From Gordionus sp. m RMFG-2023 (lineage: Eukaryota; Nematomorpha; Gordioida; Chordodea; Parachordodidae), in assembly GCF_954871325.1 (NCBI RefSeq), contig NC_088775.1, forward strand, positions 72,331,561 to 72,395,560: a stretch of DNA of 64,000 bases. Reading direction: 5' to 3'. Below are positions 45,065-56,905 of the stretch, piece by piece. Position 1 is the stretch's first letter; every line of letters begins with the position of its first letter. The translations under genes were made by a program, and so were the position numbers. The notes below the pieces were generated by a model. It had not been told where the DNA came from, did no database searches, and saw only the letters and a list, made by a program, of their open reading frames with translations.

Positions 45065-47540
45065 TTGTCCCTTATCTATGATACATCCTCACTGATGTTT
45101 TAATTTAACATGTTTAGGATATATATTTTTAGCTATTTCCTTTAAAATAATTGAAAAAAGTTCAAAAATAACGATTATGACAATTGTCACCTATCTATGA
45201 TACATCCTCACTGAATTTTTAATTTAACATGTTTAGAATATATATTTTTAGCTATTTCCTTTAAAAAAATTTGAAAAAGTTTAAAAATAACGATTATGAT
45301 AATTGTCACCTATCTATGATACATCCTCACTGAATTTTTAATTTAACATGTTTAGAATATATATTTTTAGCTATTTCCTTTAAAAAAATTTGAAAAAGTT
45401 CAAAAATAACGATTATGACAATTGTCACCTATCTATGATACATCCTCACTGAATTTTTAATTTAACATGTTTAGAATATATATTTTTAGCTATTTCCTTT
45501 AAAAAAATTTGAAAAAGTTCAAAAATAGCGATTATGACAATTGTCACCTATATATGATACTTCCTCACTGAATTTTTAATTTAACATGTTTAGAATATAT
45601 ATTTTTAGCTATTTCCTTTAAAAAAATTTGAAAAATTCAAAAATAGCGATTATGACAATTGTCACCTATATATGATACATCATCACTGAATTTTTAATTT
45701 AACATGTTTAGAATATATATTTTTAGCTATTTCCTTTAAAAAAATTTGAAAAAATTCAAAAATAGCGATTATGACAATTGTCACCTATCTATGATACATC
45801 CTCACTGAATTTATGTTTAGAATATATATTTTTAGCTATTTCCTTTAAAAAAATTTGAAAAAGTTCAAAAATAGCGATTATGACAATTGTCACCTATATA
45901 TGATACATCCTCACTGATGTTTTAATTTAACATGTTTAGGATATATATTTTTAGCTATTTCCTTTAAAATAATTGAAAAAAGTTCAAAAATAACGATTAT
46001 GACAATTGTCACCTATCTATGATACATCCTCACTGAATTTTTAATTTAACATGTTTAGAATATATATTTTTAGCTATTTCCTTTAAAAAAATTTGAAAAA
46101 GTTCAAAAATAACGATTATGACAATTGTCACCTATCTATGATACATCCTCACTGAATTTTTAATTTAACATGTTTAGAATATATATTTTTAGCTATTTCC
46201 TTTAAAAAAATTTGAAAAAGTTCAAAAATAACGATTATGACAATTGTCACCTATCTATGATACATCCTCACTGAATTTTTAATTTAACATGTTTAGAATA
46301 TATATTTTTAGCTATTTCCTTTAAAAAAATTTGAAAAAGTTCAAAAATAGCGATTATGACAATTGTCACCTATATATTACTTCCTCACTGAATTTTTAAT
46401 TTAACATGTTTAGAATATATATTTTTAGCTATTTCCTTTAAAAAAATTTGAAAAAATTCAAAAATAGCGATTATGACAATTGTCACCTATATATGATACA
46501 TCATCAATGAATTTTTAATTTAACATGTTTAGAATATATATTTTTAGCTATTTCCTTTAAAAAAATTTGAAAAAATTCAAAAATAGCGATTATGACAATT
46601 GTCACCTATCTATGATACATCCTCACTGAATTTATGTTTAGAATATATATTTTTAGCTATTTCCTTTAAAAAAATTTGAAAAAGTTCAAAAATAGCGATT
46701 ATGACAATTGTCACCTATATATGATACTTCCTCACTGAATTTTTAATTTAACATGTTTAGAATATATATTTTTAGCTATTTCCTTTAAAAAAATTTGAAA
46801 AAATTCAAAAATAGCGATTATGACAATTGTCACCTATATATGATACATCATCACTGAATTTTTAATTTAACATGTTTAGAATATATATTTTTAGCTATTT
46901 CCTTTAAAAAAATTTGAAAAAATTCAAAAATAGCGATTATGACAATTGTCACCTATCTATGATACATCCTCACTGAATTTTTAATTTAACATGTTTAGAA
47001 TATATATTTTTAGATATTTCCTTTAAAAAAATTTGAAAAAGTTCAAAAATAGCGATTATGACAATTGTCACCTATATATGATACATCCTCACTGAATTTT
47101 TAATTTAACATGTTTAGAATATATATTTTTAGCTATTTCCTTTAAAAAAATTGAAAAAAGTTCAAAAATAACGATTATGACAATTGTCACCTATCTATGA
47201 TACATCCTCACATAATTTTTAATTTAACATGTTTAGAATATATATTTTTAGTTATTTCCTTTAAAAAAATTTGAAAAAGTTCAAAAATAGCGATTATGAC
47301 TATTGTCACCTATCTATGATACATCCTCACAAATTTTAAATTTAAGATGTTTAGAATATATATTTTTAGCTATTTGCTTTAAAAATTTGAAAAAAGTTCA
47401 AAAATAACGATTATGACAATTGTCACCTATCTATGATACATCCTCACAAATTTTAAATTTAACATGTTTAGAATATATATTTTCATCTATTTCATTTAAA
47501 AAATTTCAAAAATAACCATCATAACAAATGGCTCTTTTCT
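45065..47540. repeat. Satellite array, about 119-bp period, about 21 units, right arm
   Basis: Inverted relative to the left array with the same CGATTATGACAATTGTCACC core. A higher-order copy of about 821 bp is visible: the variant ACTGATGTTTTAATTTAACA at 45091 recurs at 45913, and the shortened unit CTCACTGAATTTATGTTTAG at 45801 recurs at 46622. This accounts for most of the length difference between the two arms. Confidence 0.9.
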
Positions 47541-47754
47541 ATGGTGCATCTTCACTTAAAAATTTTAAAAAATAACTATGATGAATAGTTAATCCAGAGC
47601 ATTATAATTTAAAGAAGCTTTAAGTAACTTTCCCGCCTATAATATTAATATATACTAAATGTTATTTGACTTTTGGTCAAAAAAAATGATCTAGATATTG
47701 GGTTAAGGGTGAAAAAAAGCAACCCTAACTTTAAGTCGTCTTTAAAAAGAAAGA

Positions 47755-48235
47755 TCCATATTTTGAGTCGGATTGAATAAAACGACCCGATGTTTGAGTC
47801 TGAGTCAGAAAAACGACCCAAACTTTGAGTTGGAGTCGAAAAATACGACCCAAACTTCAAGTTTGAGTCGAAAAATACGACCCAAACTTCAAGTTTTAGT
47901 CGAAAAATACGACCCAAACTTCAAGTTTGAGTCGAAAAATATGACCCAAACTTCAAGTTTAAGTCGAAAAATACGACCCAAATTTCAAATTTGAGTCGAA
48001 AAATACGACCCAAATTTTGAGTCGGAGTCGTAAAAAACGACCCATATTTTGGGTCGAGGTCGTTTTTTTCGGCTTGGACTTGGGTCGGAGTCGAAAAAAA
48101 CGACCCATATTTTGGGTCGAAGTCGTTTATTAAGGCTAGAACTCGGGTCGAAGTCGAAAAAAACGACCCAAACATTGAGTCGGAGTCGAATAAAACGACC
48201 CGAGCTTTGGGTCGGGGTCGCGACTCGCGGCGTTT
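47755..48235. repeat. Array of about 33-bp GAGTCGAAAAATACGACCC repeats, right
   Basis: Inverted partner of 34146-34630, reaching to within a few bases of the element's right end. Open frames across it (47645-47917, 47773-47994, 47921-48316, 48049-48264) are repeat read-through. Confidence 0.85.
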
Positions 48236-48244
48236 TAACAACAC

Positions 48245-48814
48245 TACCCCAATCCTATTATTAAGGATAATTGGCCCCCATTTCAAAATAGAAAATTCAA
48301 TATATTTTGTAAACAATTATCAATTTGAAATGTATATAGTGCCACGTACCACCCTAAAACCAACAGAGAAGCGGAGCTGTTAGTACAAACTTTTAAATTT
48401 TTTTAAAAAAAAACATAAGGATTCTAATAAAATACAAGATTTTCTGTTTAATTATCAATATACGCCACAAATAACCACAAAACAATCACCAAATTCAATT
48501 ATGCTTAAATTCCAACCCATAGGACCCTTACAATTAATATAACAATTTATCTTCACCCATACATACCCCAGTTATCTGTTTTTTAAAATATAAATGAGAA
48601 AATACATGCAAAAGATTTAAAAAAAGTTATTTGGATACCAGATATCATTGAGAACAGGACTCATGACATTTTTAGTTGAGACTTAGGTTTATGAAGAAGA
48701 CATTAATCATTTAAAAAATAGGTTCGACGATTCCAATAGGTAGGAAGAGAAGGAGAAACTAGGCAAACTATATAAACTAATGAATGAAATTGATCCTATT
48801 CAAATAGCCAAAGA
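48245..48814 (+). mobile_element. Ty3/gypsy fossil, middle part
   Basis: Integrase homology resumes directly after the 14-kb element (YSATYHPKTNREAELLVQTF, about 48330-48390) and continues into a poorly conserved tail ending in a DPIQ-type repeat at the edge of the second large element. Broken; same fossil as 33050-34123. Confidence 0.7.
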
Positions 48815-48819
48815 TGGTT

Positions 48820-48930
48820 CCACGTCAATTCGGCGCGGAAAATTCGGCGTGACGACAATTCAGCGCACAACAATTCAGCGCAAGGTCAAATCAGCGCAGC
48901 GTCAATTCGGCGCGGCGACAATTCAGCGCG
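48820..48930. repeat. Terminal cluster of AATTCRGCG units
   Basis: Seven units of AATTCGGCG/AATTCAGCG (one AAATCAGCG) spaced 14-16 bp apart occupy the left terminus. Four similar units, inverted, are at the right terminus (about 57043-57103). The spacing near one and a half helical turns suggests a protein-binding array; binding is inference. Confidence 0.75.
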
Positions 48931-49447
48931 TATCTATTACAGTTGCAATTTATTATATATTACTTAGTATAAAAAAATAAGGATGATTAAATAGAAATCA
49001 TTTTGAATGTTGGTCCTATTAATTATTTATCCATATTTATTTTTACAAAAATCTCAATTTTATTTACTAAATGTATATCGAAAAAAATTAACTAATATTA
49101 ATACCTATTTCTTTAATAGACCATTTTACCACATTATAAGGTATGTTGATTAGTAGCCAATATTATGTAAGCCTGGAGATTTTGCGCATAGAAGGAAAAA
49201 AAGAAAAAGAAAGATTTGACCTCTATCTCTAATCTTATTATTATTTTGGCTACAATCTCAATCAACCGTTTTTAAAAATAGACCCAAAATACCCCCCTGA
49301 TAAGTACTATAATGTTAAATCTTAAATCCCCTTTTCACGCCTAATTTTAGATAAAAAAATTTTTTTATTTTTATTAAAATAATTTATTTTATTTATATTT
49401 AATGTTAATATTTTATTTATCAACAAATAAACATATATTTTTTATTT

Positions 49448-52348
49448 GGTTACTGCCACTCTCGGGGGGTATATTATTTTTATTTTTTTTTGTTATTTTT
49501 TTATGTTATTTTTTTACGCAAGGTCTAAAAGTCGAAAGGCTGCATGATACGAAAGGCTAAAAAATAATATTGAAAATAAAAATAACAAAGAAAATGATTA
49601 ATGTGTAATTTGCTTGATTTATTGCTTTTTTTACGAGAAAAATATTATAATAACATTACATTATAATATATTAAAAAAATGGAAATTTTAAGATCTTTTC
49701 AATTTTTTTATTAATTCTTTGAAATAAATTACGGTTTTAATTTTATTTAATTTTTAATTTATATTTTTAATTAAATTAAATTTATTTATTTTAAAAAAAT
49801 GGAATATAATATATTAAAAAAATGGAAATTTTAAGATCTTTTCAATTTTTTTATTAATTCTTTGAAATAAATTGCGGTTTTATTTTTATTTAATTTTTAT
49901 TTTTAATTAAATTATATTTGGTTATTTTAAAAAAATGGATTATAATATTTCAATTTTTTTATTAATTCTTTGAAATAAATTGCGATTATAATTTTATTTA
50001 ATTTCATTAATTTTTAATTTATATTTTTAATTAAATAATATTTGGTTATTTTAAAATAATGGAATTTTTAAAATTATATGTATATTCTATTAAAGTTTTT
50101 TTTCAAAACTAAATTGATAGTAAGTATAACGATATTGTGAGTACTGGATTAGGGAAAAGGCTAACATCTTATATGCAATTTTGAATATTTTTATATCATT
50201 CTACTCAGAATTAAATTTCCTATCCAATTATGCTTAGATGTATTTTTTTACGTTTCCGGTTCAAAAAATAACATCTTTGTCGTGAAAACGTTCAAAGGGA
50301 AAAGGCTAACATCTTAAGTTTAATTTTAATTTTTATATCATTAAACTCAGAATTAAATTTCCTATCTAAATATGTTTGATGTATTTTTTTACGTTATCGG
50401 TTCAAAAAATAAATTTTATTAATTTTTTTGTGGTAAAAACGTTGGAAGGGAAAAGGCTAACATCTTATATGCAATTTTGAATATTTTTATATCATTCTAC
50501 TCAGAATTAAATTTCCTATCCAATTATGCTTAGATGTATTTTTTTACGTTTCCGGTTCAAAAAATAACATTTTTGTCGTGAAAACGTTCAAAGGGAAAAG
50601 GCTAACATCTTAAGTTTAATTTTATAAATTTTTATATCATTGAACTCAGAATTAAATTTCCTATCTAAATATACTTTGATGTATTTTTTTACGTTATCGG
50701 TTCAAAAAATAAATTTTAATAATTTTTTTGTGGTAAAAACGTTGGAAGGGAAAAGGCTAACATCTTATATGCAATTTTGAATATTTTTATATCATTCTAC
50801 TCAGAATTAAATTTCCTATCCAATTATGCTTAGATGTATTTTTTTACGTTTCCGGTTCAAAAAATAACATTTTTGTCGCGAAAACGTTCGAAGGGAAAAG
50901 GCTAACATCTTAAGTTTAATTTTTAAATTTTTATATCATTGAACTCAGAATTAAATTTCCTATCTAAATATGCTTTGAGTAAAAAAATACATCTGTGCAT
51001 AATTGGATAGGAAATTTAATTCTGAGTAGAATGATATAAAAATATTTAAAATTGCATATAAGATGTTAGCCTTTTCCCTTCCAACGTTTTTACCACAAAA
51101 ATATTTTTAAAATTTATTTTTTGAACCGATAACGTAAAAAAATACATCAAAGCATATTTAGATAGCAAATTTAATTCTGAGTTCAATGATATAAAAATTT
51201 ATAAAATTAAACTTAAGATGTTAGCCTTTTCCCTTCGAACGTTTTCGTGACAAAAATGTTATTTTTTGAACCGTAAACGTAAAAAAATACATCTAAGCAT
51301 AATTGGATAGGAAATTTAATTCTGAGTAGAATGATATAAAAATATTAAAAATTGCATATAAGATGTTAGCCTTTTCCCTTCCAACGTTTTTACCACAAAA
51401 AAATTATTAAAATTTATTTTTTAAACCGATAACGTAAAAAAATACATCAAAGCATATTTAGATAGGAAATTTAATTCTGAGTTCAATGATATAAAAATTT
51501 ATAAAATTAAACTTAAGATGTTAGCCTTTTACCTTCGAACGTTTTCGCGACAAAAATGTTTTTTTTTGAACCGGAAACGTAAAAAGATACATCTAAGCAT
51601 AATTGGATAGGAAATTTAATTCTGAGTAGAATGATATAAAAATATTCAAAATTGCATATAAGATGTTAGCCTTTTCCCTAATCCAGTACTCACAATATCG
51701 TTATACTTACTATCAATTTAGTTTTGAAAAAAAACTTTAATAGAATATACATATAATTTTAAAAATTCCATTATTTTAAAATAACCAAATATAATTTAAT
51801 TAAAAATATAAATTAAAAATTAATGAAATTAAATAAAATTATAATCGCAATTTATTTCAAAGAATTAATAAAAAAATTGAAATATTATAATCCATTTTTT
51901 TTAAAATAACCAAATATAATTTAATTAAAAATAAAAATTAAATAAAAATAAAACCGCAATTTATTTCAAAGAATTAATAAAAAAATTGAAAAGAGCTTAA
52001 AATTTCCATTTTTTTAATATATTATATTCCATTTTTTTTAAATAAATAAATATAATTTAATTAAAAATATAAATAAAAATTAATAAAATTAAAACCGCAA
52101 TTTATTTCAAAGAATTAATAAAAAAATTGAAAAGATCTTAAAATTTCCATTTTTTGAATATATTATAATGTAATGTTATTATAATATTTTTCTCGTAAAA
52201 AAAGCAATAAATCAATCAAATTACACATTAATCATTTTCTTTGTTATTTTTATTTTCAATATTATTTTTTAGCATTTCGTATCATGCAGCCTTTCGACTT
52301 ATAGACCTACCCCCCCCCCCCCCCTCCCCTCCGAGAGTGGCAGTAACC
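49448..52348. mobile_element. 2.9-kb fold-back element nested in the 8.3-kb element
   Basis: Ends GGTTACTGCCACTCTCGG (49448) and CCGAGAGTGGCAGTAACC (52348) are perfect inverted repeats; TTTTATTT flanks both (49440-49447, 52349-52356). The whole element is two arms of about 1.4 kb meeting near 50980. Outer parts contain three roughly 150-bp A/T-rich repeats (AAAAAATGGAATATAATAT-type). Inner parts contain a dimeric repeat of about 300 bp with AGGGAAAAGGCTAACATCTT starting each half. A C-run of 16 at about 52310 and a G-run at about 49464 are partners in the arms. No open frame. Confidence 0.85.
50148..51680. repeat. Inverted arrays of a dimeric about 300-bp repeat
   Basis: Units start with GGGAAAAGGCTAACATCTTA at about 50153, 50298, 50449, 50595, 50746 and 50895 (spacings 145-151). 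They alternate two types (ATATGCAATTTTGAATATTT and AGTTTAATTTT). After the turn at about 50980 the same units run in reverse to about 51680. Confidence 0.88.
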
Positions 52349-52779
52349 TTTTATTTAATTATATTATGAAATGAAAAATGGATTTCATTTATTTGATATT
52401 TTTTTAATAAAAAAAATGATATGCTACTATTTAATATTATTTTTGTTACAATTTATTAGTGATTTTCACAGGCCCAAAATTTTAAGCAAAAAATATTTTT
52501 TGAAGTTCAAAAAGATTTTTAAACATATTTTGATAAAAATTTTAAATCTTTTTTGAGGAATTCTTTTGTGAATTTTATAATAAATAAACAATCTTTTAGG
52601 TGAAATCTTTTATAGTTTTTTTTATCATTTTTGTAAAATTATCTATTTTTTAAGTATATTAAAAGAGGTGGGTTTTCTAAATAATATTTTTTAAAAGTAT
52701 TTTTATTTAACTTATTTATGTATATGATCTTTTTAAGGATAATAATTTAATCTGACAATTTTTATATTCGTTATTGAAG

Positions 52780-53680
52780 ATGTTCCTTGGAAAAATGACA
52801 ATTATCATAATCGGTATTTTTAAACATATTAAATTTTTTTACGGTAAAATATGTATTTTTAACATGTTAAATTAAAATTTTAATTAAGATGCACCATATA
52901 AAAGTGACAATTATCATAATCGTTATTTTTAAAGTTTTTTAAATTTTTTTGACGTAAATCGGTTAAAATAAGTATTGTTAACATGTATTAATAAAACTTC
53001 AGTGAAGATGTACCCTAGATAAGTGACAATTGTCATAATCCTTATTTTTAAAATTTTTTGAATTTTTTTTGATTCAAATGGGTAAAAATATAGATTGTAA
53101 ACTTGTTAAATAAAAATTCATGAAGATGTACCACAGAAAAGTGACAATTGTAATAATTGTTATTTTTAAACTTTTTTGACGTATATGGGCCAAAATAAGT
53201 ATTGATAACATGTTAAAATAAAACTTCAGTGAAGATGTACCCAAGATAAGTGACAATTGTCATAATCATTTTTAAAGTTTTTTGAATTTTTTTGACGCAA
53301 ATGGCAAAAAAAAATATTGCTAACATGTTTAAATAAAATGTCAGTGAAGATGTACCCTAGATAAGTGACAATTGTCATAATATTTATTTTTAAACTTTTT
53401 TGTATTTTTTTAAAGCAAACTGGTAAATATATATTGTAAAAATGTCAAATTAAAATTCATGAAGATGTACCATATAAAAGTGACAATTGTCATAATCGTT
53501 ATTTAAATTTTTTTAAAGCAAATGGGCTAAAATATAAATTTCTAACATGTTAAAATAATATTTCAGTGAAGATGTACCCTAGATAAGTGACAATAGTCAT
53601 AATCGTTATTTTTAAAGTTTTTGAATTTGTTTGAACCAATTGGACAAAAATATAAATTATGTTAAAATAAAATTTTAGTC
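52780..53680. repeat. Satellite array in the left arm of the 8.3-kb element
   Basis: About eight units of about 110-120 bp with AAGATGTACC...AAGTGACAATTGTCATAATCG and AACATGTTAAA. They are the same class as the arrays in the 14-kb hAT but more divergent (CAAATGGG/ACGTAAAT spacers instead of AAGGAAATAGC). Confidence 0.85.
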
Positions 53681-54049
53681 CAAACAAAAAAACAAATCGA
53701 TATTTTCATTCTCACAATCGTTGTTCCTTTTATCCTGCTTAAAATTTAATAAAAATATGCAAAGTGATTATTAAAGATAGCTGTAACCTATGTTAAATTC
53801 TAAACTTTTAAGATATGGATTGACAATCTTATTCCTTTAATTAATAAATTAATTCTACATTATAAAAATGTATTACCTTGCATTCACAGTTAGCAAATAT
53901 TTTTGTATACTCGTGGCAAAATAGTGCTGAGTCTGAATTCAGGGTAGGATTTTTATAGAAAGAACTTAAAAACCATATGAATATTATTTAGTAATATGAT
54001 ACAATTATCATCCTATAAATTTAATGTTAAGATTTTATTATGGTTAAAA

Positions 54050-55740
54050 TGGATTACAATCTATATTTTAACCCATTTACATCAAAGAACTTTAAAAATA
54101 ACGATTATAAAATTGTCACTTTTCAATGGTATATCTTCATGAAGTTTTAATTTGGCATGTTTACAATATATATTTTAACCAATTTTCAACAAAAATATTC
54201 AAAAAAACCTTATTAACAACGATTATGACAATTGTAACTTATCTATGGTATATCTTCACTGAAATTTTATTTCAACATGTAAGCAATTTATATTTTTGCC
54301 CATTTGCGTCTAAAAAATTCAAAAAGTTATAAAATAACGATTATGACAATTGTCACCTTTCTATTGTGCATCCTCATGAAATTTTAATTTAACATGTTTA
54401 CAATCTATATTTTTACCCATTTGCGTCAAAAAAATTCAAAAAAGTTTAAAAATAATGATTATGACAATTGTCACTTATCTAGGGTACATCTTCACTGAAA
54501 TTTTATTTAAACATGCTTGCAATACTTATTTTAGCCCATTTACGTCAAAAAAATTCAAAAAGTTATAAAATAACGATTATGACAATTGTCACTTTTCTAT
54601 GGTACATCTTTGTGAAATTTTAATTTAACATGTTTACAATCTATATTTTTACCCATTTGCGTCAAAAAAATTCCAAAAACTTTAAAAATAATGATTATGA
54701 TAATTGTCACTTATCTAAGGTACATTTTCACTGAAATTTTATTTTAACATATTAGCAATACTTATTTTAGCCCATTTACGTCAAAAAAAATTCAAAAAGT
54801 TATAAAATAACGATTATGACAATTGTCACTTTTCTATGGTACATCTTCATGAAATTTTAATTTAACATGTTTACAATCTATATTTTTACCCATTTGCGTT
54901 AAAAAAATACAAAAAACTTTAAAAATAACGATTTTGACAATTGTCATTTATCTAAGGTACATCTTCATTGAAGTTTTATTTAAATATTTATCAATACTTA
55001 TTTTGGCCCATTTGCGTCAAAAAAAGTTTAAAAATAATGATTATGATAATTGTCACTTTTCTAGGGTACATTTTCACTGAAGTTTTATTTAAACATGCTA
55101 GCAATATTTATTCTAACCCATTTTGGTCAAAAAAATTCAAAAAACTTTAACGATTATGACAATTATCACTTTTCAATGATACATCTTCATGAAATTTTAA
55201 TTTAACATGTTTACAATCTATACTTTTACCCATTTACAACAAAAGAATTCAAAATAAACAACGATTATGACAATTGTAACTTATCTATGGTTTCACTGAA
55301 ATTATATTTAAACATGTTAGCAATACTTATTTTAGACCATTTACGTCAAAAAAATTCAAAAAAGTTATAAAATAACGATTATGACAATTGTCACTTTTCT
55401 ATGGTACATCTTCATGAAATTTTAATTTAACATGTTTACAATCTATATTTTTACCCATTTACGTTAAAAAAATTTTAAAAAGTTTAAAAATAATGATTAT
55501 GATTATTGTCACTTATCTAGGGTACATACTGAAGTTTTATTTAAACATACTAGCAATACTTACTTTAACCCATTTTGGTCAAAAATTTTTTAAAAATAAC
55601 GATTATGACAATTGTCACTTTTCAATTGTAGATCTTCATGAAATTTTAATTTAGCATGTAAATGATATTTTACCCTTTTGAGTCAAAAAATTTCAAAAAT
55701 CTTAAAAATAACGAATATGACAATTGTCACATTAAAATAT
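54050..55740. repeat. Satellite array in the right arm of the 8.3-kb element
   Basis: About 15 inverted units (CGATTATGACAATTGTCAC core), alternating a type with CTTATCTAGGGTACATC and a type with CTTTTCTATGGTACATC, so a dimer-like higher-order pattern is present. Longer than its left partner by roughly 800 bp. Confidence 0.85.
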
Positions 55741-56144
55741 TATCCTTAAAAAGATCATAAAATAACATAAATAAGTTAAATATAAATATTTAAAAAAAAA
55801 TTATTTAGCCACCTCTTTTAATATACTTAAGAAATAGATAATTTTACAAAATGATAAAAAAAACTATAAAAGATTTCACTTAAAAATTGTTTATTTATAA
55901 TAAATTTCACAAAAGAATTCCTTAAAAAAGATATATTTATATAGAAGATTTAAAATTTTTATCATAATATGTTCAAAAATTTTTTTGAACTTTAAGAAAT
56001 ATTTTTTACTTAAAATCTTGGGCGTGAAAATCACTAATAAATTGTAACAAAAATAATATTACAATAGTAGCATATGATTTTTTATTAAAAAACATCAAAT
56101 AATAAATAATATGTTGTTTTCTTTTAAATAAATGCATTCGCAAT

Positions 56145-56450
56145 ATATTTATTGTTTCGCGGTAATGCGCTCGAGATAATGATTCGCGAAAACATATTCG
56201 AGATAAAAAATTCGCTGTAAAGAGTTCGCGCAAAATGTTTTGCTAAAATGTATTCGCTCTAATATATTCGCGGTTAAGGTTTCGCGGAAATAAATTCGCG
56301 ACAATGGCTTCGCGAAATTGTCTTCCCTATAAATGTTTCGCGGAGATAAATTCGCAGAATTGGTTTCGCGATTTTACCTTCGCTATAAAAACTTTTCGCG
56401 ATAAACGACATTCGCGATAAAAGTTTCGCTGAATTGACCTGATACGCAAA
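56145..56450. repeat. Array of 14-bp-period TTCGCG units
   Basis: About 20 units of the form ATTCGCGATAAAAG or TTTCGCGGAAATAA follow each other with a period of 14 bp (a few of 13-17). The TTCG core is kept and the rest varies. The left arm of the surrounding element has no counterpart, so it was inserted or expanded in the right arm only. Minus-strand open frames here are read-through. Confidence 0.8.
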
Positions 56451-56457
56451 ATCTCGG

Positions 56458-56905
56458 CTTACATAACATTGGCTACTAATCGACATACCTTATGTGATAA
56501 ATTGGTCAAACAAAGAAATAGGTATAAATATTGTTTGTTAATTTTTTTTGATATTACACATTTAATTTTTGATTTATATAATAGAAAAAATTATCCTAAG
56601 TATAATATTTTTTTTAAAAAGGATTATTAGAATTTAAGGATTTTTATAAATCTAAAAAATGATACAGTCTTAATTTGATTTTTTTAAATCATGGCTGGGT
56701 CTATTTTTAAAAACGGTCGGTATAAATTTCAGCCAAAATAATATGTAAGATTCGAGATAGAGGTCCAAACCTTTCTTTTTCTTTTTCTTTCTTCAAAATC
56801 TCGGCTTACATAACATTGGCTATTAATCAACATATCTTATGTGGTAAATTGGTCAACCAAAGAAATAGGTATAAATATTGGTTGTTTTTTTGATATTACA
56901 CATTT
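56458..56905. repeat. Duplicated arm segment in the 8.3-kb element
   Basis: CTTACATAACATTGGCTA ... GATATTACACATTTA at 56458-56573 recurs at 56812-56905. Between them lies a MITE-like piece with TTTTTAAAAACGGTC and a TTTCTTT pyrimidine run; the left arm (49080-49310) has one copy. Confidence 0.65.

Larger units (their letters stand above)
34124..48244. mobile_element. Giant 14.1-kb fold-back hAT transposon
   Basis: Ends GTTGTTAATCGG (34124) and TTTTAACAACAC (48244) are inverted, and TACCCCA repeats directly outside them (34117-34123, 48245-48251). The direct repeat is 7 bp exact, or 8 with one mismatch, as expected for hAT. The inserted-into sequence is a gypsy integrase whose homology is consecutive across the two junctions. 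From the outside in, each arm has a roughly 33-bp repeat array (GGGTCGTATTTTTCGACTC), a roughly 119-bp satellite array, about 1 kb of unique sequence, and part of the transposase's last exon. The arms are 4,007 bp (34124-38130) and 4,264 bp (43981-48244). The centre holds the five-exon transposase gene on the minus strand. hAT elements normally have inverted repeats of tens of bases; 4-kb arms are exceptional. Confidence 0.88.
43981..48244. repeat. Right inverted arm of the giant hAT element
   Basis: Inverted copy of 34124-38130. Its inner 210 bp is a decayed antisense-placed copy of the last transposase exon (SERFPYLCMMAKDFLS on the plus strand, then frame changes), lying upstream of the gene's first exon. 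Just inside the arm, at about 43951, TAGTGTTAAGTCGAG resembles a hAT terminus and may mark the original, shorter end of the element. Confidence 0.85.

Noticed and set aside
52371-55150. Short ORFs in 52371-55150
   Set aside because: Read-through of satellite units; they recur with the repeat period.
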